This document shows positions 1-6,852 of a DNA stretch of 64,000 nucleotides, in pieces. The notes beneath the pieces were generated by a model, which was given only the letters and a program-made list of their open reading frames with translations, was not told where the DNA came from and did not search any database. A program made the position numbers and the translations under genes. Source of the stretch: Streptomyces sp. 2114.4 (GTDB lineage Bacteria > Actinomycetota > Actinomycetes > Streptomycetales > Streptomycetaceae); contig NZ_FYEY01000001.1 in assembly GCF_900187385.1 (NCBI RefSeq), positions 4,836,001 to 4,900,000 of the forward strand, in the 5' to 3' direction. Positions within the stretch are counted from its first letter, which is position 1. Every line of letters begins with the position of its first letter.

Positions 1-427
1 CCGTGACCGTCTCCTCGATCACGTCCTCCGGAGCCGTCGGCTGGTACGCGCGGCAAACCGCCCACGCGTAGGCCTTGGTCTGCAGCAGTCCTGGGATCAA
101 CTGCGGGGCGTACTCCCTGATCGACGCGGCGACGGCTTCCGCCTCCGCCGCCTCCGCGAAGTGATCCGGATACTTCGACTTCGTCGCGGCCTCGCAGTTG
201 CGGGTGAAGTAGCCGTCCGTCCCGAGGACCTCGTCGATCTTCACGGCGTACTCCAGCTGCATCCGCCGCGTCCCCGCCTCCAGCTGGCCGATGAACGACC
301 CGCTGACGAAGAGGTGCCTGCCGAGTTCTTCCTGGGTGAGACCGGCCTCTTCGCGCTTGTGGCGTAACTCCGCGCCGAGCATGGCGCGGGGGGACGAGGA
401 CGGGTCGAGGGGCTTGGGTCCGGGCAT
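1..427 (-). CDS. XRE-family HTH regulator, DUF5753 type (partial, C-terminus outside window)
   Basis: The gene reads leftward from an ATG at 425-427 and leaves the window after about 142 codons without a stop. Residues about 18-70 form a helix-turn-helix: ELRHKREEAGLTQEELG is the first half and SGSFIGQLEAGTRR covers the recognition helix. The stretch YAPQLIPGLLQTKAYA further on is the hallmark start of the DUF5753 region found in the many streptomycete regulators of the WhiJ type. Such proteins bind DNA in the cytoplasm and are usually neighboured by small partner genes, as here, where a divergent pair begins at 548. An alternative internal start is Met16 (MLGAELRHK). The family is clear; target and ligand are unknown. 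Confidence 0.85.
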   Translation of the reverse strand, partial: MPGPKPLDPSSSPRAMLGAELRHKREEAGLTQEELGRHLFVSGSFIGQLEAGTRRMQLEYAVKIDEVLGTDGYFTRNCEAATKSKYPDHFAEAAEAEAVAASIREYAPQLIPGLLQTKAYAWAVCRAYQPTAPEDVIEETVT

Positions 428-498
428 CGCAGCAACTCCCTGTTACACACGATCGGTTGTTGGGTCTGCGCCTCTATGCAGGCTAGACCCGTAGTGGC

Positions 499-530
499 CA
501 CGCTGTGTGTGCAATGGCAACACTCAGTGT
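499..530. promoter_or_regulatory. Dyad upstream of small-gene pair, copy 1
   Basis: CACGCTGTGT begins at 499, and the perfect inverted repeat ACACT-C-AGTGT lies at 520-530, 18 bp before the ATG at 548. The matching place in copy 2 carries a longer perfect dyad. It is a candidate operator for the divergent XRE regulator or a leader hairpin. Confidence 0.45.
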
Positions 531-547
531 GGAAGGTGATGAGGCGA

Positions 548-799
548 ATGCTGACGGCGCGTGAGCGGATGCGGCAGGCCGAGGGCGTCACGGTGGAGCT
601 GCGGACCGCACTCCGGGCGGTGGGGATCACCCTGCCCTCCCTCGGCGTCGACCCGGTGTCGTGCGCGAGCGCCCATATGGCGCCGCTGGTCGAGCTGGGG
701 CGCTGCAATCTGGACACGGCCCGGCGGCTCGCCGGCGTACTGGCGGACTACGCCCGGACCGCCGTACCGGGACACGGCGAGGAGGAGCCGCGGCCGTGA
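548..799 (+). CDS. Small conserved streptomycete protein, copy 1 (83 aa)
   Basis: An 83-residue acidic, helical protein with no signal peptide or membrane segment. The stretch AVGITLPSLGVDPVSC is shared with copy 2, as is PLVELGRCNLDTA. The start ATG at 548 is preceded by GAAGGTGATGAGG and gives the same length as copy 2. The stop overlaps the next gene (GTGA), so the pair is probably translationally coupled. From memory, proteins like this recur beside XRE/DUF5753 regulators in Streptomyces; no function is known to me. A role as partner or antagonist of the divergent regulator is inference. Confidence 0.75.
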   Translation: MLTARERMRQAEGVTVELRTALRAVGITLPSLGVDPVSCASAHMAPLVELGRCNLDTARRLAGVLADYARTAVPGHGEEEPRP

Positions 800-1017
800 T
801 GCCGGCGCCCGGAAGCTTCGCGGTGGACGGGCGGGACGGCCGCGTCGGCGTGGTTGTCGGCCCGGCCGTCGGCCACGAGGAGGCGTTCGTGCAGCTCCGG
901 CCGCCCGGGGGTGGCGTGCTGTGGGTGTGCCCGCGTCACGCGCTGCGCGCCGCCCCGCCGTCCGCCGTACTGGCGGCCCGCGTCAGAGAACTGAACTGGC
1001 AGAGCCGGATGCCGTGA
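796..1017 (+). CDS. Small conserved protein, SH3-like appearance, copy 1 (73 aa)
   Basis: A 73-residue protein, second gene of a coupled pair. I chose GTG at 796, overlapping the previous stop as GTGA, because copy 2 can start only at the equivalent GTG; an ATG follows at 799. Its pattern VDGRDGRVGVVVG...HEEAFVQLRPPGGG...WVCP looks like a compact beta-barrel of the kind streptomycete genomes place beside XRE regulators. The C-terminus SAVLAARVRELNWQSR is a basic helix. No catalytic motif is visible. The function is unknown. Confidence 0.75.
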   Translation: MMPAPGSFAVDGRDGRVGVVVGPAVGHEEAFVQLRPPGGGVLWVCPRHALRAAPPSAVLAARVRELNWQSRMP

Positions 1018-1239
1018 GGGGCGGTCCGCCACTCGCGCGGATGTACGGCTGACGGCCGTACGGTCGGCTGCCGGTGCGGGGGTGGTTGCCGGGCCGGGTG
1101 GTTGCCAGGCCGCGGGCCGCGGGTGCGTGGGGGTGGGGGCGGAGGCGGCGGCCGGGGGTGTCGCTTTGCGTAAGTGCTGCACACGGGCGGGAAAGGGGTG
1201 GTCGGCTCGGGGGTGAGCGGCTTGCGTCGCGGGCCGCGG

Positions 1240-1322
1240 GCGGACCTTCGCTGGTGCGATAGCCCGGCCCCGAGCATGGCGCGGGGTGACGGCGGTGGGG
1301 GGAGAGGCCGGGGCGCAGGCGT
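1240..1322 (-). pseudogene. 5' stub of the XRE/DUF5753 regulator gene left by the tandem duplication
   Basis: On the minus strand the region matches the first 25-30 codons of the regulator at 1-427. The internal Met is kept (MLGAGLSHQRRSA here, MLGAELRHKREEA in the intact gene) at the same 45-nt distance from the original start position. That start has decayed from ATG to ACG (1320-1322). Similarity ends near 1240, and no HTH-length frame follows. The stub marks the left edge of the duplicated unit. Confidence 0.7.
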
Positions 1323-1393
1323 CTTGGCAACTCCCTGTTACACACGATCGGTTGTTGGATATGCGTCTCTCTGCAGGCCGGGCCGGTAGCAGC

Positions 1394-1426
1394 CACGCTG
1401 TGTGCACGACGGTGATACACAGCGTG
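1394..1426. promoter_or_regulatory. Perfect dyad upstream of small-gene pair, copy 2
   Basis: CACGCTGTGT (1394-1403) and ACACAGCGTG (1417-1426) form a perfect 10-bp inverted repeat with a 13-nt spacer, ending 17 bp before the ATG at 1444. It could be an operator or a leader hairpin. The right half is altered in copy 1. Confidence 0.5.
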
Positions 1427-1443
1427 GAAGGCGATGAGGCGAA

Positions 1444-1695
1444 ATGTTGACGGCGCGTGATCGAGTACGCCAGGCCGAGGGCGTCATGGCGGAACTGCAT
1501 ACCGCACTCCAGGCGGTCGGGATCACCCTTCCCTCTCTCTGCGTCGATCCGGTGTCGTGTGCGAGCAGCGTCATGGCGCCGCTGGTCGAATTGGGGCGGT
1601 GCAATCTCGACACCGCCCAGCGGCTGGCCGAGGTCTTGGTGGACTACGCCAAGACCGTCGCCCCCGGGCACGGCCCGGAGGAGGGACAGCCGTGA
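1444..1695 (+). CDS. Small conserved streptomycete protein, copy 2 (83 aa)
   Basis: Paralogue of the 83-aa product at 548-799, with identical length and start context (GGCGATGAGGCGAA before ATG). It keeps the core AVGITLPSL-C-VDPVSC and LVELGRCNLDTA, while the middle and tail differ (SVMAPLVE, AKTVAPGHGPEEG). Its stop overlaps the next start as GTGA. Its own divergent regulator is only a stub, so this pair either answers to the intact regulator or is free of it. Both copies being intact suggests that both are maintained. Function unknown. Confidence 0.75.
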   Translation: MLTARDRVRQAEGVMAELHTALQAVGITLPSLCVDPVSCASSVMAPLVELGRCNLDTAQRLAEVLVDYAKTVAPGHGPEEGQP

Positions 1696-1904
1696 AGTTG
1701 TCGTCCGGCAGCTATGCGGTGGACGGCCGGGACGGGCGCGTCGGCCGGGTCGTGGGCCACGAGGGGCCGTTGGTGCAGCTCCGCGAGCCCGGCGGCGGCC
1801 GGCCGTGGACCTGCCCCCCGCACTTACTGCGCCCCGCCCCGCCGTCCGCCGTACTGGCGGCCCGCCTCCGAGAGGTGAACTGGGAGAGCCGGATGATCCC
1901 CTGA
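1692..1904 (+). CDS. Small conserved protein, SH3-like appearance, copy 2 (70 aa)
   Basis: Paralogue of the 73-aa product at 796-1017; it starts at a GTG overlapping the previous TGA. It keeps the same fold signature (YAVDGRDGRVGRVVG, VQLREPGGG, WTCPPHLLRPAPPSA) and the basic C-terminal helix (LAARLREVNWESRM). It is three residues shorter, with a gap in the first loop. Co-translation with the 83-aa protein suggests the two products work together. The function is not known to me. Confidence 0.75.
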   Translation: MKLSSGSYAVDGRDGRVGRVVGHEGPLVQLREPGGGRPWTCPPHLLRPAPPSAVLAARLREVNWESRMIP

Positions 1905-2232
1905 GGAACGGTCAGGGTGTTCTTCCCCGGGCTGAACCTGCGGGCCCGGCCGCGGGTGCCCGCTGCCGATGGCCGGCGGTCTCGATCCCAGGCGTCAGCC
2001 GGACCCGCAACGTCCGATCGTCAGGCACCGAGGCCCGTACGACATCGCCCGTGGACGCTGTCGACATCGCCCCTGGGCGCTGTCGACGTTGTCCCGAACA
2101 GTCCCGAACAGGGACCTGACCAGCCCGGACAGCAGAACTCGTGTCCCGAACGGCCATAGGCGTTGTCCGCCACAACTTCTCTCGTCCAGCCTTGCGTCCC
2201 GTGAGAACTCCCAACGAACCGAAGGAGTAGCC
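1905..2232. other. Intergenic region with stacked short direct repeats
   Basis: A 328-bp non-coding stretch before a small secreted-protein gene. It holds a 22-bp imperfect tandem repeat and a 10-bp perfect tandem repeat (annotated separately). I see no convincing gene. Confidence 0.5.
2043..2110. repeat. Tandem repeats: 2 x 22 bp (imperfect) then 2 x 10 bp (perfect)
   Basis: CATCGCCCGTGGACGCTGTC plus GA (2043-2064) is followed directly by a copy with two changes (2065-2086). After a four-base gap (CGTT) comes GTCCCGAACA twice (2091-2110), and TGTCCCGAACGG recurs near 2142. The spacing of one and two helical turns fits a multi-site operator for the downstream gene. Confidence 0.6.
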
Positions 2233-2541
2233 ATGCGTTTCCGTACGGCTTTGGCAGGACTGGGAATGGGAGCGGCACTGGTGGTAGGCGGGGTGTCGGC
2301 GCCCGCGCAGGCCGCCCCACACGACGGAACCTCCTCCGCTCTGGCGCTCAACTGCACGACGGGCAAGAACCTCACCAACGGGTGGGGGAAGTGCACCACT
2401 GCCGGGTCCTACAAGTGGCTCGTCCGCGTTTACTGCACGCTGGGAGGGTCCGGCGAGAGCAGCGTCGTGACCGGCCCGACCCGGACCAACGCGTACTGCA
2501 ACTGGGGCCACGTGGAGGATGTGTTCATCGAGCGCGTCTGA
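2233..2541 (+). CDS. Small secreted protein with four cysteines (102 aa)
   Basis: ATG at 2233 follows a good ribosome site (GAAGGAG, 2221-2227). Residues 1-29 are a Sec signal peptide: basic MRFR, hydrophobic core, AQA-A cleavage. The mature part is about 73 residues and has four cysteines (NCTTGKN, GKCTTAG, VYCTLGG, AYCNWGH), enough for two disulphides, with aromatic and Gly/Thr-rich strands. From memory, small mature proteins of this type are often annotated as hypothetical secreted proteins in Streptomyces. No enzyme motif is present. The AT-richer leader and upstream repeats suggest dedicated regulation. Secretion is well supported; the role is unknown. Confidence 0.75.
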   Translation: MRFRTALAGLGMGAALVVGGVSAPAQAAPHDGTSSALALNCTTGKNLTNGWGKCTTAGSYKWLVRVYCTLGGSGESSVVTGPTRTNAYCNWGHVEDVFIERV

Positions 2542-2632
2542 CCACCCGTGGTGGCACTGGGCGCCGGTGCTGAACCGTGACCCTCTGAAACGGAGATCGG
2601 TGCCGGGCCGTTCTTTGCCGATGGCTCCGCAG

Positions 2633-2668
2633 GGCGTGCCGCCCCGGTCCGCACCCGGCGGGCACGCC
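2633..2668. terminator. Hairpin between convergent genes
   Basis: GGCGTGCC-GCC pairs with GGC-GGGCACGCC around a 13-nt loop. It lies between the plus-strand secreted-protein gene and the minus-strand PTS gene, and probably terminates both. There is no U-tract, as is common in Streptomyces. Confidence 0.45.
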
Positions 2669-2786
2669 AGATGCCTCGCGCGATGCCTCGCGCCGGATGG
2701 CTCCGTCGCCGCAGCCCCCGCACCGGACCGCCGGGCGGGGGCTGATCCATGCCGTGCCAACGTCAATGCCGAGTCGGGGCCTGGCC

Positions 2787-4550
2787 TCAGCGTGTCCCGA
2801 GGCCGGCCGGCGAGCCCGGTGCGGTGGGCGTGTCCGGTGTGGTCGGCGTGTCTGACGTGGGCGGTGTGCCCAGGGCATTCGATGCGCCCGGTGGGTCCGG
2901 CATGTTCGGTGTGGGTGGAGCGGGCGAGCCTCCGGTGGTTGCGGGATCGGTCTCCGAGAGGGTGGGGGCAGTGGCGTCGGGGTCCGTGTTCAGGTCTGCC
3001 CGCAGTTGTTTGCTGAAGCCGAAGAAGTAGGTGGCGAGGAAGCCGGTGAGGTAGCCGGCGGCCAGGCCCAGGGCGTAGACGACGAGGGTGGTGGTGACGG
3101 GCTGAGCGCCCTTGACCAGGGGGAACAGGGCCCAGCCCGAGGGGCCGATGGCGGTGGAGCCGACGGTGTCGCCGAGTTGGTTGAAGAGGCCGATGAAGCC
3201 GCCGCCGCAGGCGCCGCCGATGCAGGCGGTGATGAAGGGGCGGCCCAGGGGGAGCGAGACGCCGTAGATCAGGGGTTCGCCGACGCCCAGGAAGCCTGCG
3301 GGGAGGGCGGACTTGATGGTCGTACGGAGCGAGCGGTTGTGGGGGAGTCGGAGGTAGACGGCGAGGGCGGCGCCGACCTGGCCCGCGCCCGCCATGGCGA
3401 GGATCGGGAGCAGGACGGTGTAGCCCTGCTGCTCGATGAGGGTGGTGTGGATCGGGATCAGGGCCTGGTGGAGGCCCAGCATCACGAGGGGGAGGAAGAG
3501 GCCGCCCAGGACGAAACCGGCGAAGGCCCCGCCGTGGGCCAGCAGCCAGGTGGCGAAGGTCCCGATGGCGGTGGAGACCTCGCCCGCGACGAACATCAGG
3601 CCGAAGATCGTGACCAGGCCCGTGACCAGGACGGTCAGGGTGGGAGTGAGCAGCACGTCCAGTGCCTCGGGGACCCTTCCCCGCCTTCTCGATTTCGCCC
3701 GGCCGGGGAAGACCCCGTTGCGGCAGCACTTCTCCACCTGGACGGCGAGCAGTGCCGCGCCGAGTGCGCCGAGTACTCCGCCCTGGCCCGGGACGAGCTT
3801 CTGGCCGAAGGCCGTGACGTGGGCGATGCCCGGGAAGACGATGATCGCGGCGACCGCGCCGCCGAGGATGGGTGTGCCGCCGAACTCCTTGGCGGTCTGG
3901 AAGCCGACGAAGACGGCGATGAGGGACATGAAGCCGGAGGCGATGGCGGCCAGCGCCGGGACGACGGACGGCAGCCAGCCGAGGTTGGTCAGCAGGCCGT
4001 TGATACCGGCGACGATGCCGCAGCCGATCAGGGCCGGGATCAGCGGGACGAAGACATTGGCGATCCGGCGCAGGAACAGCTTCACGGGGGTGGCGTTCCG
4101 GGACTTCTGCCGGGCCTTGAGGGCGGCGCCCTGAGCGGCCAGCTCCTCGGCGGTCGTGGCGGTGGGGGTGGCGGCCGGGGGGCCGGCGGTCGGCGCTACG
4201 GCTTCCGGGGCACCGGCCTCCGGGGCACCGGCCTCCGGGGTTACGGCCTCCGGGGCTCCGGCCCTCGGTTCCGGGCCCCGGTCCGTGGTGCGGGCCTGCT
4301 CGACCAGGCGCTCGAACTCGGGGGTGACGTGGGCAACCGTTCCGGGGCCCAGCACGATCTGGTACGTGTCGTCCTCGACCACGCCCATGACGGCCGGGAG
4401 CGCCTTGAGGGCTTCGTCCCGGACCAGGGAGCGGTCGCGGACGCCCAGGCGGAGCCGGGTCATGCAGTGGGCGATGGAGGTGAGGTTCTTGGCGCCGCCG
4501 ACGAGAGGGAGGATCGCGGCGGCGGTGGCGCGGTTCTTGTCTTCGGTCAT
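2787..4550 (-). CDS. PTS EIIBC permease, MurNAc (MurP-like) type
   Basis: A 587-residue membrane permease of the glucose-superfamily PTS. Residues 1-75 are EIIB with the phospho-cysteine in HCMTRLRLGV (Cys29). A Pro/Ala-rich linker with GAPEA-type repeats follows, then EIIC with about ten hydrophobic segments and the signature GVGEPLIYGVSLP. There is no EIIA domain, as in E. coli MurP, so phosphate would come from a separate EIIA. The neighbours MurQ and an RpiR regulator point to N-acetylmuramic acid import as the 6-phosphate. Two oddities: about 15 extra residues (CCRNGVFPGRAKSRRRG) encoded by a palindrome in an EIIC loop, and a 65-residue Pro/Thr-rich tail. Another amino sugar or beta-glucoside is possible. 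Confidence 0.85.
   Translation of the reverse strand: MTEDKNRATAAAILPLVGGAKNLTSIAHCMTRLRLGVRDRSLVRDEALKALPAVMGVVEDDTYQIVLGPGTVAHVTPEFERLVEQARTTDRGPEPRAGAPEAVTPEAGAPEAGAPEAVAPTAGPPAATPTATTAEELAAQGAALKARQKSRNATPVKLFLRRIANVFVPLIPALIGCGIVAGINGLLTNLGWLPSVVPALAAIASGFMSLIAVFVGFQTAKEFGGTPILGGAVAAIIVFPGIAHVTAFGQKLVPGQGGVLGALGAALLAVQVEKCCRNGVFPGRAKSRRRGRVPEALDVLLTPTLTVLVTGLVTIFGLMFVAGEVSTAIGTFATWLLAHGGAFAGFVLGGLFLPLVMLGLHQALIPIHTTLIEQQGYTVLLPILAMAGAGQVGAALAVYLRLPHNRSLRTTIKSALPAGFLGVGEPLIYGVSLPLGRPFITACIGGACGGGFIGLFNQLGDTVGSTAIGPSGWALFPLVKGAQPVTTTLVVYALGLAAGYLTGFLATYFFGFSKQLRADLNTDPDATAPTLSETDPATTGGSPAPPTPNMPDPPGASNALGTPPTSDTPTTPDTPTAPGSPAGLGTR
3668..3717. repeat. 50-bp palindrome inside the EIIC coding sequence
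   Basis: The arms CGGGGACCCTTCCCCGCC (3668-3685) and GGCCGGGGAAGACCCCG (3701-3717) are inverted repeats around a 15-nt loop. It coincides with residues that look extra against the usual EIIC pattern, in which VEK-x-CR runs directly into VPEALDV. It looks like a small extragenic palindrome inserted in frame. Confidence 0.6.
4201..4260. repeat. Four 15-bp tandem repeats encoding the EIIB-EIIC linker
   Basis: The unit GCCTCCGGGGCACCG occurs four times with small changes (4201, 4216, 4231, 4246). On the minus strand it encodes repeats of the Gly-Ala-Pro-Glu-Ala type in the linker between the two PTS domains. Copy number is likely to vary between strains. Confidence 0.75.
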
Positions 4551-4677
4551 GTGCGGTGCCTTGCTGTGGGGACAAACCAGGGGCAGGGGTCCAGGAGCAG
4601 GGGTGGGGAAACGGGGGCGTGGTCGGTGTGGTCGGCGTGGTCGGAGGGGTGGGCGGAACCGGCGGGGACCGTGTGCC

Positions 4678-5616
4678 TCAGCGGCTCTTGGCGGCCTGGA
4701 GGGCTTCGCGCAGATGGCCGTTGGCGGCGTCGAGAAGGCGGGCGGCGGTGGGGCCGTCGACATCGCCGAGGAGGGTGAGGATGGCGTTCTTCACCTCGCC
4801 GTCCGTGATGCTGAGGGCCGCCTCGATCTCCGGGTCTGTGGCGCCGGTGGCGAGCGCGACGATCCGGCGCGAGCGGGCCCGCAGCTTTTCGTTGGAGGCG
4901 CGGACGTCCACCATCAGATTTCCGTAGGTCTTGCCCAGGCGGATCATGGTGAGGGTCGAGAGCATGTTGAGCACCAGCTTTTGGGCGGTGCCCGCCTTGA
5001 GCCGGGTGGAGCCGGTCACCAGCTCCGGGCCGACCACGATCTCGATGCCGTGCTCGGCGGCCGCGGCCAGCGCCGAATCGGCGTTGCAGGACAGGCCGAT
5101 GGTCAGGGCGCCCAGCTCACGTGCGTGCTCGACGGCCCCGATCGCGTACGGCGTGCGGCCGGAGGCGGAGATGCCGACGACGGTGTCCAGGTCGGTCAGG
5201 CCGATCCCGGTCAGGTCCTCGACGGCGAATTTCGTGCTGTCCTCGGCGCCCTCGACGGCGCTGATCATCGCGGACGGCCCGCCCGCGATCAGTCCGAGGA
5301 CCTGGGAGGGGTCGGTGTTGAAGGTCGGCGGGCATTCGCTGGCGTCCAGCACCCCGAGGCGGCCGGCCGTGCCGGCGCCCGCATAGATCAGCCGGCCGCC
5401 GCGGGCCATGCGCGTGGCGGTGGCGTCGATGGCGGCGGCGATCTCGGGGAGCCGCCGGGCGACGGCGGCGGGGACGGTGGCGTCCTCGTCGTTCATCGTG
5501 CGGGCGATGTCCAGGGTGGAGCGGCGGTCGATGTCCGCGAGGTCGGGCCGGAACGCTTCGGTGGTGAGGGTGTCCAACTGGGCGCGCAGGTGGGCGTGGT
5601 CGGCGGTGGAGGTCAT
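4678..5616 (-). CDS. murQ: N-acetylmuramic acid 6-phosphate etherase
   Basis: A 312-residue cytoplasmic SIS-domain lyase that cleaves the D-lactyl ether of MurNAc-6-phosphate to GlcNAc-6-phosphate. Diagnostic stretches are RLIYAGAGTAGRLGVLDASE (sugar-phosphate site with the first catalytic Glu), ISAVEGAEDS (second Glu), GISASGRTPY and TRLKAGTAQKLVLNMLST. The C-terminal 50 residues are the UBA-like helical bundle typical of MurQ. Length matches the family. ATG at 5616 fits the family N-terminus. It lies between the RpiR regulator and the EIIBC gene on one strand; gaps are 127 bp to the permease and 137 bp to the regulator, so internal promoters are possible. It feeds wall sugars into GlcNAc metabolism. 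Confidence 0.95.
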   Translation of the reverse strand: MTSTADHAHLRAQLDTLTTEAFRPDLADIDRRSTLDIARTMNDEDATVPAAVARRLPEIAAAIDATATRMARGGRLIYAGAGTAGRLGVLDASECPPTFNTDPSQVLGLIAGGPSAMISAVEGAEDSTKFAVEDLTGIGLTDLDTVVGISASGRTPYAIGAVEHARELGALTIGLSCNADSALAAAAEHGIEIVVGPELVTGSTRLKAGTAQKLVLNMLSTLTMIRLGKTYGNLMVDVRASNEKLRARSRRIVALATGATDPEIEAALSITDGEVKNAILTLLGDVDGPTAARLLDAANGHLREALQAAKSR

Positions 5617-5753
5617 GGCAACGGTGGCTCTTTTCGGGTCGGGTCGTGGGCAGGCCGGTGCTTTCTTCGGTTGCGCGCCTCGTCGCGGGGCCGCTGTGCC
5701 GCCCGCGCCGCCGTCGCGGGCACGGGACCGCACAGTGGCGGGGCGGTGTGAGG

Positions 5754-6701
5754 TCAGCGCTGGTTGTGGCGGGGTGAGTGGCGGTGGGCAAGGGCCTCGT
5801 AGGAGGCGGAGAGCGCCGGGGCCGCGGTCTCGTACGTACGCTGCGCGACCCCTATGAACAGGCAGTCCACGACCAGCAGCTGGCTCGTCCTGGACGACAT
5901 CGCGGCCGGGCGCAGCTCGCTCTCGCGGGCGGTGGACGTGGTGAGGATGTAGTCGGCGTAGGAGGCGATCTCGCCGTCCGGGCGGCCGGTGATGGCGATG
6001 GTGGTCGCGCCGTGGTCGAAGGCCACCCGCAGCGGCTCTATGACGTCGGTGGTCCGCCCGGAGTGCGTGATCGCGAGGGCGACGTCACCGGTCCGCATCT
6101 GCACCGCGTTGGTCACGGCCAGATGCGGGTCCGCGTGCGCATGCGCGATCAGGCCGATGCGCAGCAGTTTCTGGGCCAGGTCCTGGCCGACGAGGTTGGA
6201 GGCCCCGATGCCGTAGACATCGATGCGGCGGGCCCCGGCGAGCGCGGCGACGGCGGCTTCGAGCTGGGTGACGTCCAGCGCCGCGGCGGTGTCGGCCAGG
6301 CACTGCTGTTCCTCCTGCGCGAGCTTCGCGACGACCTCGACGAGGGAGTCGTCGACCGCTATGTCGGCGGTCACCGCGGGCGCGCCGCCGACCGCCTGCT
6401 GCGCGGCGAGCGCGGCGAGCGCGAGCCGCAGGTCGCGATAGCCCGGGTAGCCGAGCAGCCGGGATGTCCGTACGACGGTGGCTTCGCTGGTGCCCGTGCG
6501 CTCCGCGAGGCCGGTGACGGTGAGGGCGGCACAGCCGGCCGGGTCGCTCGCGACGGTCTCGGCGACCCGCTGCATGGAGCGGGTCATCGTCGGGGCGAGG
6601 GTGCGGACCTTGGCGGCCAGTGCGGCGGGGGCGGGTGGGGTCGGGGCCGGTCGGGTTTCGACGGGCGCGTCCTTGAAAGTTTCCTTCACGCTGCTGCTCA
6701 C
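5754..6701 (-). CDS. RpiR/MurR-family transcriptional regulator with SIS domain
   Basis: A 315-residue regulator. Residues about 30-105 are the RpiR-type HTH (TMTRSMQRVAETVASDPAGC, then LAERTGTSEATVVRTSRLLG). Residues about 150-280 form a SIS sugar-phosphate-binding domain (RIDVYGIGASNLVGQDLAQK, ALAITHSGRTTDVIE, TIAITGRPDGEIASYAD). The gene heads the MurNAc cluster, so the effector is probably MurNAc-6-P or GlcNAc-6-P and it probably represses murQ and the permease. It starts with GTG at 6701; upstream Met codons do not fit. Two TGAA-N7-TTCA dyads at and just before the start suggest autoregulation. Confidence 0.9.
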   Translation of the reverse strand: MSSSVKETFKDAPVETRPAPTPPAPAALAAKVRTLAPTMTRSMQRVAETVASDPAGCAALTVTGLAERTGTSEATVVRTSRLLGYPGYRDLRLALAALAAQQAVGGAPAVTADIAVDDSLVEVVAKLAQEEQQCLADTAAALDVTQLEAAVAALAGARRIDVYGIGASNLVGQDLAQKLLRIGLIAHAHADPHLAVTNAVQMRTGDVALAITHSGRTTDVIEPLRVAFDHGATTIAITGRPDGEIASYADYILTTSTARESELRPAAMSSRTSQLLVVDCLFIGVAQRTYETAAPALSASYEALAHRHSPRHNQR

Positions 6702-6719
6702 GATTGAAAAGTAATTTCA
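6674..6719. promoter_or_regulatory. Twin operator-like dyads for the RpiR-type regulator
   Basis: TGAAAGTTTCCTTCA (6674-6688) and TGAAAAGTAATTTCA (6705-6719) are both 15 bp and share TGAA-N7-TTCA. Their centres are 31 bp apart, three helical turns. One lies in the first codons of the regulator gene and one just upstream. RpiR regulators often bind GAAA/TTTC dyads; assigning these sites to the adjacent regulator is inference. Confidence 0.55.
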
Positions 6720-6852
6720 TCGCCGCGCGGCGTCAATACCCTCTGTGAGTGCTGTGGACAAAGCGCATGATCCGCCCCGCGCGAGCGCGTGAGGTGTGCC
6801 GGGGCTGTGGACAACTCCGTTCGCGGTCGGTGGCCGGGGGACAATGGGCAGC

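Larger units (their letters stand above)
375..1904. repeat. Tandem duplication of a regulator-promoter-small-gene-pair segment
   Basis: Two homologous copies lie head to tail. Copy 1 covers the 5' part of the regulator gene, the divergent promoter and the small-gene pair (about 375-1017). Copy 2 covers a regulator stub, the same promoter and a second gene pair (about 1240-1904). The promoter sequence CTCCCTGTTACACACGATCG is identical in both. The copies have since diverged; the small proteins differ at roughly a third of positions. Confidence 0.85.

Noticed and set aside
481..500. GGCTAGACCCG as a second DasR site
   Set aside because: Only the core half matches and the other half lacks GGTC; weaker than the cutC site.
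1912..4575. 887-codon minus-strand frame through the secreted-protein and EIIBC genes
   Set aside because: Arg/Pro/His-rich composition and another frame of the same region carries the real EIIBC; no ribosome site and no conserved motif.
3006..4778. Long open frame of 590 codons on the plus strand across the EIIBC gene
   Set aside because: It is rich in Gly/Glu/Asp/Arg with no domain, and lies opposite a clear membrane permease. It is the GC-rich antisense shadow typical of Streptomyces.
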